Shown in pieces: positions 1-9,162 of a stretch of DNA of 64,000 nucleotides (within the stretch, counting starts at the first letter, position 1; each line of letters starts with the position of its first letter). Both the position numbers and the translations under genes were made by a program. The stretch spans positions 1 to 64,000 of the forward strand of contig NZ_RCIV01000008.1 of assembly GCF_003666605.1 (NCBI RefSeq), written 5' to 3'. This DNA comes from Propionibacterium australiense (GTDB lineage Bacteria > Actinomycetota > Actinomycetes > Propionibacteriales > Propionibacteriaceae). The notes beneath the pieces are model-generated. The model was not told the origin of the DNA and did not search any database. It saw only the letters and a program-made list of their open reading frames with translations.

Positions 1-695
1 CGCACAACCTGCTCGGGCGTATGCCGCTTCCTCTTGCTCGTCATGATCTACCCAGTCTCCCTGCCCGCAACCGCGAACGACAAGACAACTCCCAGAACCC
101 CTGGCCCTAATCACTGGGGTCAACCCACCATCTTCTTCGTTGTCATGGTCTTCGCCTTGGCCTACGGCCCGATCATCTTCATCTTCGGCGGCGCCGCGCT
201 CGCCATGGAGGACTACGACAGGCATGCCATGAGGAGTGCCGGGATATCTTTCTCCTGGAGTGCATCGCCGCCCTCCTCGCCGCTACCTCACCCTTCGTCC
301 TGGCAGTCTGCATGTTCATCGCCGCACGCCGCAACGACCTACGTCAGGTGAAGGTGGTACTCGTCCTCTTCACCCTGGTGACCGTGCTCACCCTGGTCGG
401 CATGGTGGTCTGGTTCCTCACCGACGGTTCGAACACCTCACCTGCCGTCCTCCTCGTGGTGGCTCCCGAATGCGCCGTCGTCATTCTTGGCTGGATCGGC
501 TGGACGCGCACGGGGCACTCGTCCGCAACAGCCCCGGACCGGTCGCCCCACCAGATGTCGCAACCGTTCCCCACCGCGCCCCCGGCCCAGAGCCACGGGC
601 CCGTGCCCCACCACGACCAGCCCCAGACGTTCCCACCGACCTCACCGTGGCAGGGGCAGGAGTCACCATGGCAGGGGCCGGGGCGGATGAGCTGA
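1..695 (+). pseudogene. Frameshifted four-helix membrane protein with PWQG tail
   Basis: Two overlapping frames together encode one protein like the intact gene at 879-1568. The first frame (open from the window edge, possible ATG at 43) gives one hydrophobic helix ending near GGAALAMEDYD. The second frame is open from before 210 and continues FLLECIAALLAATSPFVLAV, two more helices, and a proline-rich tail ending PWQGPGRMS. The join lies between about 210 and 250. Helix order and the PWQG tail match the downstream paralogue, so this is a tandem duplicate carrying one indel; a sequencing error is possible. The 5' end may lie outside the window. Function unknown. Bases 696-878, up to the paralogue, hold no gene I can see. 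Confidence 0.5.
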
Positions 696-878
696 GGCTC
701 GGCGAGAGGAACGGCACCAGGCATCCTCGCCGCAGCACGATCAGCGCGGGACGCCCTCGACCGCGCCCGCCCCGGCAGGAGATGAGACGGCCTGCGGGCT
801 GAGTCGTCATGCCGAGCACCTGGACGGGCCGGAGCACGGTCTTGGCCGGGCGCGTCTGCGACCCGTAGTCTCGACACC

Positions 879-1568
879 ATGACCTGGAACAACCCCACCC
901 CGGCAGGAAACGCCACACTGGCCAAGGGAGCCGCGATCGCAGCCCTGGTCTGTCACGGTCTCGGCCTCGCGCTGTTCGCGCTCTTCGCGTCCGCCCTCTC
1001 GTCGCTTCTCCTCTCCGTGGCATCCCTGCCCACCTATCCCGAGGGTTACACCTCGGCTGGTCTTCCCAGTGATGTGTCGGCTGCTCTCACGGTCATGCTC
1101 GTCCTCTTCCTCATCGTCCTCGCCGCGCCCGTCGCGCTGGCGATCTGGATGCTCGTCGCAGCGCATCGCGGCCGTTCCGGGCAGGTGCTCGCCGCACTCA
1201 TCCTCTACTCCACTCCCTTCGTCCTTCTCCTGCTCGCAGGAATGGTCGTAGCCGTCACGAACGACCAGGTGAACGCGCTCCCCAGCCTCTATTCCGGTGG
1301 TCTGCCCGACGCCATCATCATCGTCATCGGCTGGGTCGGCTGGTGGCAGATGACGCACCCGCCCGCGGTGCCCGCAGCCGGCCAGTCCCTGTACCAAGTG
1401 CCGCAGCCAGGCCCCTACGCCCCACCGGTCCAGCAGTACCCGCCCACGTCGTACCCCGGCTCGGCCCCTACGCCGCCATGGCAGGGACCGTACCCATACG
1501 ACCAGGGGCAGGGTTCACCCTGGCAGGGGCAGAACCCTCCGTGGCAGGGCCAGGGGCGGATGGGTTGA
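879..1568 (+). CDS. Four-helix membrane protein with Pro/Gln-rich PWQG-repeat C-terminus
   Basis: I do not recognise a named family. The 229-residue product has four hydrophobic segments (about residues 10-45, 65-98, 105-128 and 138-155). A roughly 70-residue cytosolic or exposed tail follows, rich in Pro, Gln, Tyr and Gly, with PWQG repeated and a terminal RMG. Such low-complexity tails are common in small actinobacterial membrane proteins. The neighbour upstream is a frameshifted copy of the same architecture, so the pair arose by tandem duplication. No clear Shine-Dalgarno sequence precedes the ATG. The downstream neighbour is convergent. Confidence 0.7.
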   Translation: MTWNNPTPAGNATLAKGAAIAALVCHGLGLALFALFASALSSLLLSVASLPTYPEGYTSAGLPSDVSAALTVMLVLFLIVLAAPVALAIWMLVAAHRGRSGQVLAALILYSTPFVLLLLAGMVVAVTNDQVNALPSLYSGGLPDAIIIVIGWVGWWQMTHPPAVPAAGQSLYQVPQPGPYAPPVQQYPPTSYPGSAPTPPWQGPYPYDQGQGSPWQGQNPPWQGQGRMG

Positions 1569-1789
1569 CGGCGGCCCCGGGGGCCCGCAGCAGGCCGCAC
1601 GGCGGCGAGAAGGCCGGCGATGCCGCCGTCGAACCCGGTGACCTGCTCGGGGACGAACGGCTCACCCATGGCCACCGCGACGCACCCGGCCTGCGGTTTA
1701 CTGGCGACGCGTTCCAAGACCGGACGCCTGATGCGCCGGCTGCGCCACCCGGCACCGGGTCCGGTGGCCGGCGGGCCGCTCAAGGGGCT

Positions 1790-2400
1790 TCAGCGCTCAT
1801 GCCGAGGTCCGTCCCGGCGAATCGTCACCACAGACGCCCCACCCTCGTCGAGGAACCGTTCGGGCATGCCGCGGTCCCGGGCCGGGGTGCTCCAGCGCCC
1901 GCCCGCGACGTCGATGACCACACCGGCCACCACGCAGGCCAGCGTCGGGACGATCCAGCCCGTCTCGTCGTTCCACAGCCCGGTACGGGCCAGCAGGGCG
2001 CTGGGTGCGGTGACGCCGAGGGAGCTCAGCGCCGAGACCAGGCCCAGCAGCCCGGCGCAGACCGAGCCCCACCGGTAGGCGGCACGCAGGTGGCCGGGGG
2101 CCAGCGCGTCGACGAGGGTGACCGCCACGAGCGTGATGGCGACCGGGTACAGCAGCAGGGTGACGGGTGAGACGATCGTCACGATCAGGTCGAGCCCCAG
2201 GTTCGCCAGGCAGAACCCGACCAGGGTGCCCGCCACGAGCTGTGTGCCGAAGCCCGCCCGCGGCCACTGCGCCGAGGCATAGCTCGACCATGCGCTGAGC
2301 AGGCCGGTCGAGGTGGTGAGGCAGGCGAGGACGACCACGGCGGCGAAGAACAGGGCGAAGAGCATGAGCCCGGTCGTGGTGACGTGACCGGCGGAGTTGG
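1790..2400 (-). pseudogene. BrnQ-type branched-chain amino acid carrier, C-terminal remnant
   Basis: The translated segment, from about LMLFALFFAAVVVLACLTTS to the stop at 1790, resembles the C-terminal half of LIVCS-family branched-chain amino acid:cation symporters (BrnQ). It has the ACLTTSTGL helix and the ANLGLDLIVTIVSPVTLLLYP stretch. BrnQ proteins are usually around 430-450 residues; only about 200 are present here. The preceding in-frame sequence (to 2500) is Arg/Ser-rich and does not look like the missing N-terminal helices. I read it as a 5'-truncated relic. A short divergent open frame of unknown ancestry occupies 1569-1789, but I cannot support a gene there. Confidence 0.65.
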
Positions 2401-2527
2401 TCTGGGCAGGCACGAGGATCTTTCGTCTGGTGCGGCGGCGTGGTCGGGACCCGTACACAGTAGACGAGGAGGCAACCCTGCCCGCATCAGCGGCTGGCAC
2501 GATGGCTGATTCACTACGGGCAGGGCA

Positions 2528-3208
2528 TTACAGGGTCGTGCCCGTGCGCTGCTCGAGAATGCCGATGAGCCGGCCCTGGAAGCCGGGGTCGAGGGCCGCC
2601 GGGTGCGGCGCGCCGGCGCGGCGGTGGCGCCAGTAGCCGCCCGTGCGCGGCCTGATGTCGGTCTCGGGTGCGGTGGCGAGCCATTCCTGAGTGCGGTGCC
2701 CGGCAGTGAGGTCGTCGGGGGCGCCAGGACCACCCATCCTCGTGGGCACCCAGCCGGGATCGACGGCGTGGACGAGTGTCCCGGCATGGCTGCCGGCGAG
2801 GGCCATGGCGAACGCCGTGACGCACAACTTGCTCGTGCTGTACGAGCTCAACTCGAAGTCCTCGGCGTCGATCCCGACATCACCGTCGCGGTGCATCGAG
2901 CTGGACGTGACGATGATGCGTCCGGGCAGCGGCATGTGCGCGGTGAGCAGATAGGGGGCCACCGCGTTGACGGCCATGACGTCCCGCCCGCTCATGACAC
3001 CGGCGTTGTGGATGACCGCGTCGAGGTGGCCGAGGGCGCCCGCCTGTTCGGCGACCGCCCTCACCTGGCCTGGGTCGAACAGGTCGCGGTCGGTGAGCCG
3101 GTCGGTGCTGCGCAGGTGCAGCACCACGTCGTGCCCCGCGTCAGCCAGGGACTCCGCAATGAGCCGTCCCAGTCCCGAGGACGCCCCTGTCACCATCACC
3201 AGTGCCAC
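2528..3208 (-). CDS. Short-chain dehydrogenase/reductase
   Basis: Classical SDR fold, 226 residues from the chosen start. It has the cofactor motif TGASSGLG at the N-terminus, the HNAG structural motif, a Ser-rich strand TSSSM, and the catalytic YSTSK (YxxxK). The GTG at 3208 is preferred because GAGAGGAG lies 8 bases upstream and the Rossmann strand begins immediately; the open frame itself extends to 3244. NAD(P)-dependent oxidoreduction of an unknown carbonyl or alcohol is expected. It follows the flavin reductase closely (about 32 bases from that stop), so the two are probably co-transcribed. Substrate unknown. Confidence 0.85.
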   Translation of the reverse strand: MALVMVTGASSGLGRLIAESLADAGHDVVLHLRSTDRLTDRDLFDPGQVRAVAEQAGALGHLDAVIHNAGVMSGRDVMAVNAVAPYLLTAHMPLPGRIIVTSSSMHRDGDVGIDAEDFELSSYSTSKLCVTAFAMALAGSHAGTLVHAVDPGWVPTRMGGPGAPDDLTAGHRTQEWLATAPETDIRPRTGGYWRHRRAGAPHPAALDPGFQGRLIGILEQRTGTTL

Positions 3209-3240
3209 AATTGGGCTCCTCTCGTCATGGGACCAGCCTG

Positions 3241-4611
3241 TCACCGCCGACGGAGCACGGCGAGCACTTCGTTGAGCGCCTCGGTGCTGGATGGGTGGGT
3301 CCAGATGCCGTCGCGCAGTTGGGTGGCCGTGACGCCGGCGCGCATGGCCAGGGCGACGAGGTTGATGACCTCCTGGGCGTCCGTGCAGAAGATGGTGGCG
3401 CCAAGTAGCAGGTCGGTGTCGGGGTCGACGAGCACCTTGATGAGGCCGTGGGTCTCGCCGAGGATCTTCGGGCGGGGCATGGCGGCGATGTCGGCGACGT
3501 TCTTGAAGGCCACCAGGTGAGCGATGCCCCGCCTGCGGGCCTCGCGCTCGCTCAGGCCGACCTGGGCCAAGGGCGGGGTGATGAAGACGGTGTTCGGCAC
3601 GGCCGATCGGTCAGCGGTGGTGCGGGAGCCGTCGCCGGCGAGCTGGCTGGCGAGGATGCGGTAGTCGTCCAGCGAGATGTAGGTGAACTGCGGTCCCCCG
3701 TTGACGTCGCCTGCCGCCCAGACGCCGGGCGCGGACGTGGCGAGGCGCTCGTCGACGACGATGAAGCCGCGCTCGTCGGTGGCGACTCCTGCGGCACCCA
3801 GGTTGAGGGCCGCGGTCTCAGGTTTGCGTCCGGTGGCGACCAGGACGGCCTCCGCGTCGACTCGGCCGACCGCCGTGTCCACGCCGGTCGGGTCGATGGA
3901 CTCGACGGCCGCGCCGGTGAGGATCCGCACGCCACGGTCGGTCAGGGTGGCGACGACGGCCTCACGCACGTCGTCGTCCAGGCCGGCGCCGAACTGGGCC
4001 GAGCGCTCGAGGACGGTGACCCGTGAGCCGAACGCGGCGAACATTGAGGCGAACTCCATGGCGATGAAGCCGCCGCCGATGATGGCGAACCGTTCCGGAA
4101 GAGCAGCGATGTGCTGGATGGACTGCGAGGTGTGCACGGTCGGCCCGTCGATGCCCGGCAGATCGGGCAGCAGTGGGCTGCTGCCGGTGTTGATGACGAT
4201 CTGGTCGGCCGTGATCTCGAGGGTCTCGTCACCGCCACGCACCCGGACCCGGCGCGGCCCGATGAACCAGGCCTCGCCGCTGATGAGCGTGACGGCCTCG
4301 ACCGTCTCGAGCATGGCGCGGTTGGCGGCACGGAGCCTGGTGACGAGGGAGTCGCGCGAGGCGATGGCCTGGCGCAGGTAGGCGGCCGGTTCGGCGCCGG
4401 CGCGGTGCTCGGCGGAGTCGATGAGGTCCTTGGTGGGCACGCAGGCCACGTTGATGCAGGAGCCGCCAATGAAGGCGTCATCGCGTTCGACGAGGACGAC
4501 CCGCCGGCCCCGTGAGCCGAGGTCCCTGGCCAGGGTCTTGCCCGCCTTGCCCCAGCCGATGACGAGCAGGTCGGTGTCCAGGGTCTGGGTCGTGTCGCTG
4601 AGTCCGGTCAT
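3241..4611 (-). CDS. FAD/NAD(P) pyridine nucleotide-disulfide oxidoreductase (RclA/MerA-like)
   Basis: 456-residue class I flavoprotein disulfide reductase. Visible motifs are GWGKAG (FAD), the redox pair CINVAC inside GGSCINVACVPTKDL, the NAD(P) motif GGGFIAMEFAS, ATGRKPE, the second FAD motif GVWAAGDV, and the C-terminal THPSSTE with the His-Glu dyad of the dimer interface. This layout fits the RclA/mercuric-reductase-like group more than glutathione reductase. No heavy-metal GMxCxxC N-terminal domain is present. ATG 4611 is chosen over the longer frame because conserved sequence begins there. It could protect against oxidants or electrophiles together with the adjacent SDR; that is inference. 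Confidence 0.9.
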   Translation of the reverse strand: MTGLSDTTQTLDTDLLVIGWGKAGKTLARDLGSRGRRVVLVERDDAFIGGSCINVACVPTKDLIDSAEHRAGAEPAAYLRQAIASRDSLVTRLRAANRAMLETVEAVTLISGEAWFIGPRRVRVRGGDETLEITADQIVINTGSSPLLPDLPGIDGPTVHTSQSIQHIAALPERFAIIGGGFIAMEFASMFAAFGSRVTVLERSAQFGAGLDDDVREAVVATLTDRGVRILTGAAVESIDPTGVDTAVGRVDAEAVLVATGRKPETAALNLGAAGVATDERGFIVVDERLATSAPGVWAAGDVNGGPQFTYISLDDYRILASQLAGDGSRTTADRSAVPNTVFITPPLAQVGLSEREARRRGIAHLVAFKNVADIAAMPRPKILGETHGLIKVLVDPDTDLLLGATIFCTDAQEVINLVALAMRAGVTATQLRDGIWTHPSSTEALNEVLAVLRRR

Positions 4612-5794
4612 GACGACAAGGGTATGTACTCTCGTCCGCCGCACCAGGGGCCCGGCTGCGCGGTGAGCGGACACGGCCGGACCGGCTCCTCACCGAGGAC
4701 GACCCTACAGCCCGAGCAGTGGCTCGACCCGGTCGGCCAGGATCGGGGCCATCGTGAGGGCGTACGGGCCGCTGATGTGGTTGTCGTCGAGGTAGACGTA
4801 GACGTTGCCGATGATCGTGTAGCACTCGCCGTCGATGCAGTACAGGTCGGTCGGGTCGACCTGGTGGAACTGCGGGATCATGAGCAGATCGACAGCGGGG
4901 TCGACCTGCGCCAGGTGGTGGCTCTGCTGGAAGGAGCATCCGCCGAACGGCGTGTCGCTCGGGCGCTCGCTCGAGCACTCGTAGAGGTCCTGGTTCGAGC
5001 GCGGGTTGTCGCGGAAGCCGATGACGACGACACCCAGCGAGGAGAGCTGCTCGACCATTTCCTTCACGCCCGGTCGCAGTGTCTCGTCCGGGGAATCGGG
5101 GACGGCCGCCGTCGTGCTGAGCATGACGACATCGGGCGGGTCCTCGGTGAGCATGTCCAGCACGACCTCGTTCCGGAGCCGGCAGTCGCCCTCGTAGTAC
5201 TCGGGCTGCCCGAACGAGCAGCCGCCCATCAGGTACTGGCTCAGCTCGAAGTCGTGACGGCTGGCCAGGGTGAGGGCGACCGGGGTGATCATCTGCTCGA
5301 TGTGGGAGTCCCCGACGATGACGACCCTGGGTCTGCCCTGGTTGCTGGCCGGCATCGAGCTGCACAGCGTCTGCGTCTCGCCGAAGAGCTCCTGCTGGCC
5401 CGGCGGGCAGGGCTCGGGAAGGTCGGGTATCCAGCTCTCGCCGACGGCGAGCGGCCCCGGGATCGGCTCGGCGGTGTAGTCCACCGGGCCCTGTTCGAGG
5501 GTCGCCTCCGCCCCGGTGTGGTCCGGGTCGCCGGCGCCGTCCAGGGCCGACGACAGCTGAGCCGCACGGCTCCGATCGAGGACCACGTCGACGCTGACGA
5601 GGGGGACGAGGCCGACCGCGAGCGAGACGAGGACGACCATGGTCTTCTTGAGCACGACGCGCCCGGTACGGGGAAAGCGCTGGGCCGGCCCGTCGACGAA
5701 CCTGGTCATGAACCAGGCGAACAGCAGCGAGGCGGCGATCAGGATCACGCCGCCGCGCAGACCGAGCTTCGCGCGGTCGAACTGGGCCATGAAG

Positions 5795-6126
5795 AGCACG
5801 AAGACGGGCCAGTGGATCAGATAGACGCTGTACGACATGTCACCCAACGCCACCAACGGACGCCACGACAACAACCGCTGAACCGAACCCGCCACCGGAG
5901 CCGCATCAGCCAGCAGAATCACACTCACCGACACCATCGGCACCGCAGCCATCGGCCCCGGATAACGCCCGATCGACACCACACAATAAACAACCAGCGT
6001 CACGAACCCAGCCCACGACAACACCCGCGCCACCACACCACGCGGCCTGATCCACGGCGCAGCAGCCGCAACAGCCGAACCCAACGCGAACTCCCACACC
6101 CTGGCCCGCGTATCGAAGTAGACGGC
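5795..6126 (-). repeat. Identical block 1, copy A (partner 8017-8348)
   Basis: This 332-base stretch is identical, base for base as far as I can read it, to 8017-8348, in direct orientation at an offset of 2222. It encodes membrane helices of the acyltransferase domain. Codon choice inside the block (frequent TTG for Leu, GTG, GGT, TCG on the coding strand) differs from the CTC/CTG/GTC-rich sequence on both sides. Confidence 0.9.
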
Positions 6127-6188
6127 TCGCCCGGATCGGTTGTCAGGAGCCAGCCGAGGGACAGCACGGCCAGTAGGGCGAATGCCAC

Positions 6189-6692
6189 GAGGACGACCTT
6201 GCGGGGCCTGACACCCACCACCCTGGCCAACACCACACACCCAGCCATGAGCAACGGCCACGCCAAGAACACCTGCCCCTGCATCGACATCGACCACAAG
6301 TGCTGCAACGGCGACGCCACACCCCGATTCGCCGCGAAGTAGTCAGCACTCACCTCCGCCAACCGCCAGTTCTGCCAATACGTCACAGACGCAATACCCT
6401 GAGTGATCAACTCACCCCACCGAGTCCGCGGCAACACCACCATCGACACCGCCACGGTCACCAGAACAGTCGCCACCAACGGCGGCAACAAACGCTTGAA
6501 CGTATTCACCCACCGCTCAACAAAGAACGGCATCCGACCCCGCTCCGTCCGCCGCACGAACGAACTCGTCATCAAATACGCCGAGATCATGATGAAGGCA
6601 TCCACACCAATCGGCGAACCAACCGACCACGCATGATAAACCAACACCTGCATCATGCAGACAGCACGCAACCCCTGAATATCCATACGACG
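6189..6692 (-). repeat. Identical block 2, copy A (partner 8415-8918)
   Basis: This 504-base stretch is identical by eye to 8415-8918 (direct orientation, offset 2226). It encodes the N-terminal acyltransferase helices from RMDIQGLRAV onward. The 4-base change in offset relative to block 1 is the net indel that puts copy A out of frame. Identity stops abruptly just before the divergent N-terminal residues. Confidence 0.9.
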
Positions 6693-6923
6693 GGGTCGGC
6701 CACTCGCCCCCGCGGTGTCTGCGGGCGTCGTCGTATCAACCCCTGCGTCAGAGCTCATCGTCTGGTGCACCTACTCCACTGATCGATCGGCCAGGACGCG
6801 CCGAGCAGCCGATGGAGCGTGGACCTGGGGGGTGGGTCTGGGACATGCCCGGCTGAGACGCAAATCTAGCGGATTTCCCTCGCAGGCCCCACATTTCGGC
6901 GACCCTCCGCATGCAGCACCGGT

Positions 6924-8981
6924 TCAGGACAGGTCGAGCGCCGCGTCGACGCGATCCGCCAGCTCAGGGGCCATGGCCCGTGAGTAGGTGCCGTTGATGT
7001 GGTTGTTGTCCATGTAGACGTAGACGTTGCCGATGATCGTGTAGCACTCGCCGTCGATGCAGTACAGGTCGGTCGGGTCGATCTCGACGAAACCGGGGAT
7101 CGCGGTGAACTCCTCGGCCGGGTCGGACTCGGCCAGGTACTGGTACTGGTCGAAGACGCAGCCTCCGGCGACCGAGTCCGCCGGCCGCTCGCTGGAGCAC
7201 TCGTACAAGTCGCTACTCGAACGCGGGTTGTCCCGCACGCCGATGACGATGATCCCGAGGTCGGTGAGGTACTCGATGGCGGCCTGCACGCCGGGGCGCT
7301 GGATCTCGCCGGGCCAGTCCTGCATCGTCTGGGTGGACTGCACCATGACGATGTCCGGCGGGTCCTCGGTGAGCAGGTCGAGCACGACCTCGTTGCGCCG
7401 CACGCAGTCGTCGCGGTAGGCGTCCCAGATGCCGAAGGCGCACGACCCGGTGAGATAGGCGGCGACCTGCCAGTCGTGGCGCTCGGCGAGCTCGGTCGCC
7501 AGCGGGATGATCGTCTGCTGGGCGTGGGAGTCCCCGACGACGACGACCCTGGGCGCCTCCTCGTAGGATCCGGACAACACAGAGCAGTTGGTCTTGGTCC
7601 CGGCGAGGAACTCGTCGTGCTCGGGCGGGCAGGGCTCGGGCAGGTCGGGCACCCAGCTCTCGTGGACGGCTAGCGGGCCGGGGATCGGCTCGGCGGTGTA
7701 GTCCACCGGTTCAGACGTGCCCAGGACGACCGGTCCGGGGAAGCGGGGGTCACCGGGAGCCGCCGCGACGACGGCACGCTCCTCGGCCCGGCGGCTGTCG
7801 AGCACTGCCTCGGTGCCGTACAGCGGCCCGAGACCGGTGGCCAGGCTGGCCACGACGATGAGGGTCTTCTTCGCGACGATCCTGCCGCCGCGCGGATGCT
7901 CCTGGGCGGGGCCGTCGACGAAGCGCCGCATGAGCCACGCGAGCCCGAGCGACAGGGCGATCGCCCCCAGCGACTCCGGGGCGCCGAGCTGTGAGCGGCC
8001 GAGGGCCGCCATCGTCAGCACGAAGACGGGCCAGTGGATCAGATAGACGCTGTACGACATGTCACCCAACGCCACCAACGGACGCCACGACAACAACCGC
8101 TGAACCGAACCCGCCACCGGAGCCGCATCAGCCAGCAGAATCACACTCACCGACACCATCGGCACCGCAGCCATCGGCCCCGGATAACGCCCGATCGACA
8201 CCACACAATAAACAACCAGCGTCACGAACCCAGCCCACGACAACACCCGCGCCACCACACCACGCGGCCTGATCCACGGCGCAGCAGCCGCAACAGCCGA
8301 ACCCAACGCGAACTCCCACACCCTGGCCCGCGTATCGAAGTAGACGGCACGCCCGCGAGGCGCGACGGCGAGCAGCCAGTACAGCGACGCCGCGGCGGCC
8401 AGGAGGAAAGCGGTGAGGACGACCTTGCGGGGCCTGACACCCACCACCCTGGCCAACACCACACACCCAGCCATGAGCAACGGCCACGCCAAGAACACCT
8501 GCCCCTGCATCGACATCGACCACAAGTGCTGCAACGGCGACGCCACACCCCGATTCGCCGCGAAGTAGTCAGCACTCACCTCCGCCAACCGCCAGTTCTG
8601 CCAATACGTCACAGACGCAATACCCTGAGTGATCAACTCACCCCACCGAGTCCGCGGCAACACCACCATCGACACCGCCACGGTCACCAGAACAGTCGCC
8701 ACCAACGGCGGCAACAAACGCTTGAACGTATTCACCCACCGCTCAACAAAGAACGGCATCCGACCCCGCTCCGTCCGCCGCACGAACGAACTCGTCATCA
8801 AATACGCCGAGATCATGATGAAGGCATCCACACCAATCGGCGAACCAACCGACCACGCATGATAAACCAACACCTGCATCATGCAGACAGCACGCAACCC
8901 CTGAATATCCATACGACGAGACCCGCCGGGGGTGTTCTGCGCAGGCGCGCCTGCGGGCAGGGCGACGGAACTGTGAGCCAC
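6924..8981 (-). CDS. Acyltransferase_3/SGNH (OatA-like) O-acyltransferase, copy B
   Basis: Intact 685-residue paralogue of copy A. Residues 25-380 form a multi-helix Acyl_transf_3 domain (MDIQGLRAVCMM, PLQHLWSMSMQGQVF, LGDMSYSVYLIHWP). A linker and an extracytoplasmic SGNH domain follow, with GDSHAQQ and the C-terminal DNNHINGTY carrying the Asp-His pair. Family members move acyl groups across the membrane and transfer them to cell-wall or secreted polysaccharides. The start is GTG; an upstream purine-rich stretch is weak. The SGNH halves of A and B differ clearly while the acyltransferase blocks are identical, so the two proteins may differ in acceptor. It probably decorates surface glycan; the target is unknown. 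Confidence 0.85.
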   Translation of the reverse strand: MAHSSVALPAGAPAQNTPGGSRRMDIQGLRAVCMMQVLVYHAWSVGSPIGVDAFIMISAYLMTSSFVRRTERGRMPFFVERWVNTFKRLLPPLVATVLVTVAVSMVVLPRTRWGELITQGIASVTYWQNWRLAEVSADYFAANRGVASPLQHLWSMSMQGQVFLAWPLLMAGCVVLARVVGVRPRKVVLTAFLLAAAASLYWLLAVAPRGRAVYFDTRARVWEFALGSAVAAAAPWIRPRGVVARVLSWAGFVTLVVYCVVSIGRYPGPMAAVPMVSVSVILLADAAPVAGSVQRLLSWRPLVALGDMSYSVYLIHWPVFVLTMAALGRSQLGAPESLGAIALSLGLAWLMRRFVDGPAQEHPRGGRIVAKKTLIVVASLATGLGPLYGTEAVLDSRRAEERAVVAAAPGDPRFPGPVVLGTSEPVDYTAEPIPGPLAVHESWVPDLPEPCPPEHDEFLAGTKTNCSVLSGSYEEAPRVVVVGDSHAQQTIIPLATELAERHDWQVAAYLTGSCAFGIWDAYRDDCVRRNEVVLDLLTEDPPDIVMVQSTQTMQDWPGEIQRPGVQAAIEYLTDLGIIVIGVRDNPRSSSDLYECSSERPADSVAGGCVFDQYQYLAESDPAEEFTAIPGFVEIDPTDLYCIDGECYTIIGNVYVYMDNNHINGTYSRAMAPELADRVDAALDLS
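8017..8348 (-). repeat. Identical block 1, copy B (partner 5795-6126)
   Basis: Partner of the 332-base block in copy A. On its 5' coding side is the non-identical 66-base island 8349-8414, which returns to the codon preference of the rest of the window. Confidence 0.9.
8415..8918 (-). repeat. Identical block 2, copy B (partner 6189-6692)
   Basis: Partner of the 504-base block in copy A. Two long identical direct repeats about 2.2 kb apart would allow homologous recombination to delete, duplicate or swap the SGNH-encoding halves. Confidence 0.9.
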
Positions 8982-9162
8982 TCGATGCGCCTATCTCTTC
9001 GGGAATGATCGGCTGCCTCACGGGCGCCGCACAGCGCATCAGATGGTGACACTGCTTGGATGCCCGAGCCATTTTACCGGACGGATCGGCGCCGAGCCGG
9101 GTTGTTGCCGTATCCGGGACCGCCCGGGGCGGGACCGATGCGCCCGGGAAGGGCCGAACGGT

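Larger units (their letters stand above)
4705..6770 (-). pseudogene. Acyltransferase_3/SGNH (OatA-like) protein, copy A, frameshifted
   Basis: Membrane O-acyltransferase followed by an extracytoplasmic SGNH esterase-like domain, the layout of OatA-type polysaccharide or peptidoglycan O-acetyltransferases. The N-terminal part (from GTG 6770 or ATG 6758) carries RMDIQGLRAVCMM and about five helices. The frame then breaks after WLLTTDP and resumes one frame over at SGRAVYFDTRARVWEF, continuing to the stop at 4705. The SGNH domain keeps GDSH (block I) and DDNH near the C-terminus (catalytic Asp/His). The 62-base variable stretch at 6127-6188 is 4 bases shorter than in copy B, which explains the shift. 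Unless this is a sequencing error, a full-length product is not made. The two-copy mosaic is described under the repeats. Confidence 0.75.

Noticed and set aside
1475-1568. Short PWQG-coding repeats considered as a CRISPR-like array or minisatellite
   Set aside because: Spacing is irregular, units are short and in frame, and they are explained by a Pro/Gln-rich protein tail.
1415-1783. Minus-strand frame between the PWQG gene and the BrnQ remnant
   Set aside because: Half of it is antisense to the PWQG tail; the rest shows no motif and no ribosome binding site.
4624-6342. A 572-codon plus-strand frame opposite acyltransferase copy A
   Set aside because: Antisense shadow; His/Arg/Asp-rich with no domain, whereas the minus strand has clear acyltransferase and SGNH motifs.
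5795-8918. Long direct repeats considered as an insertion sequence or composite transposon
   Set aside because: The repeats lie inside homologous coding sequence, keep the reading frame outside one indel, and carry no transposase or terminal inverted repeats.
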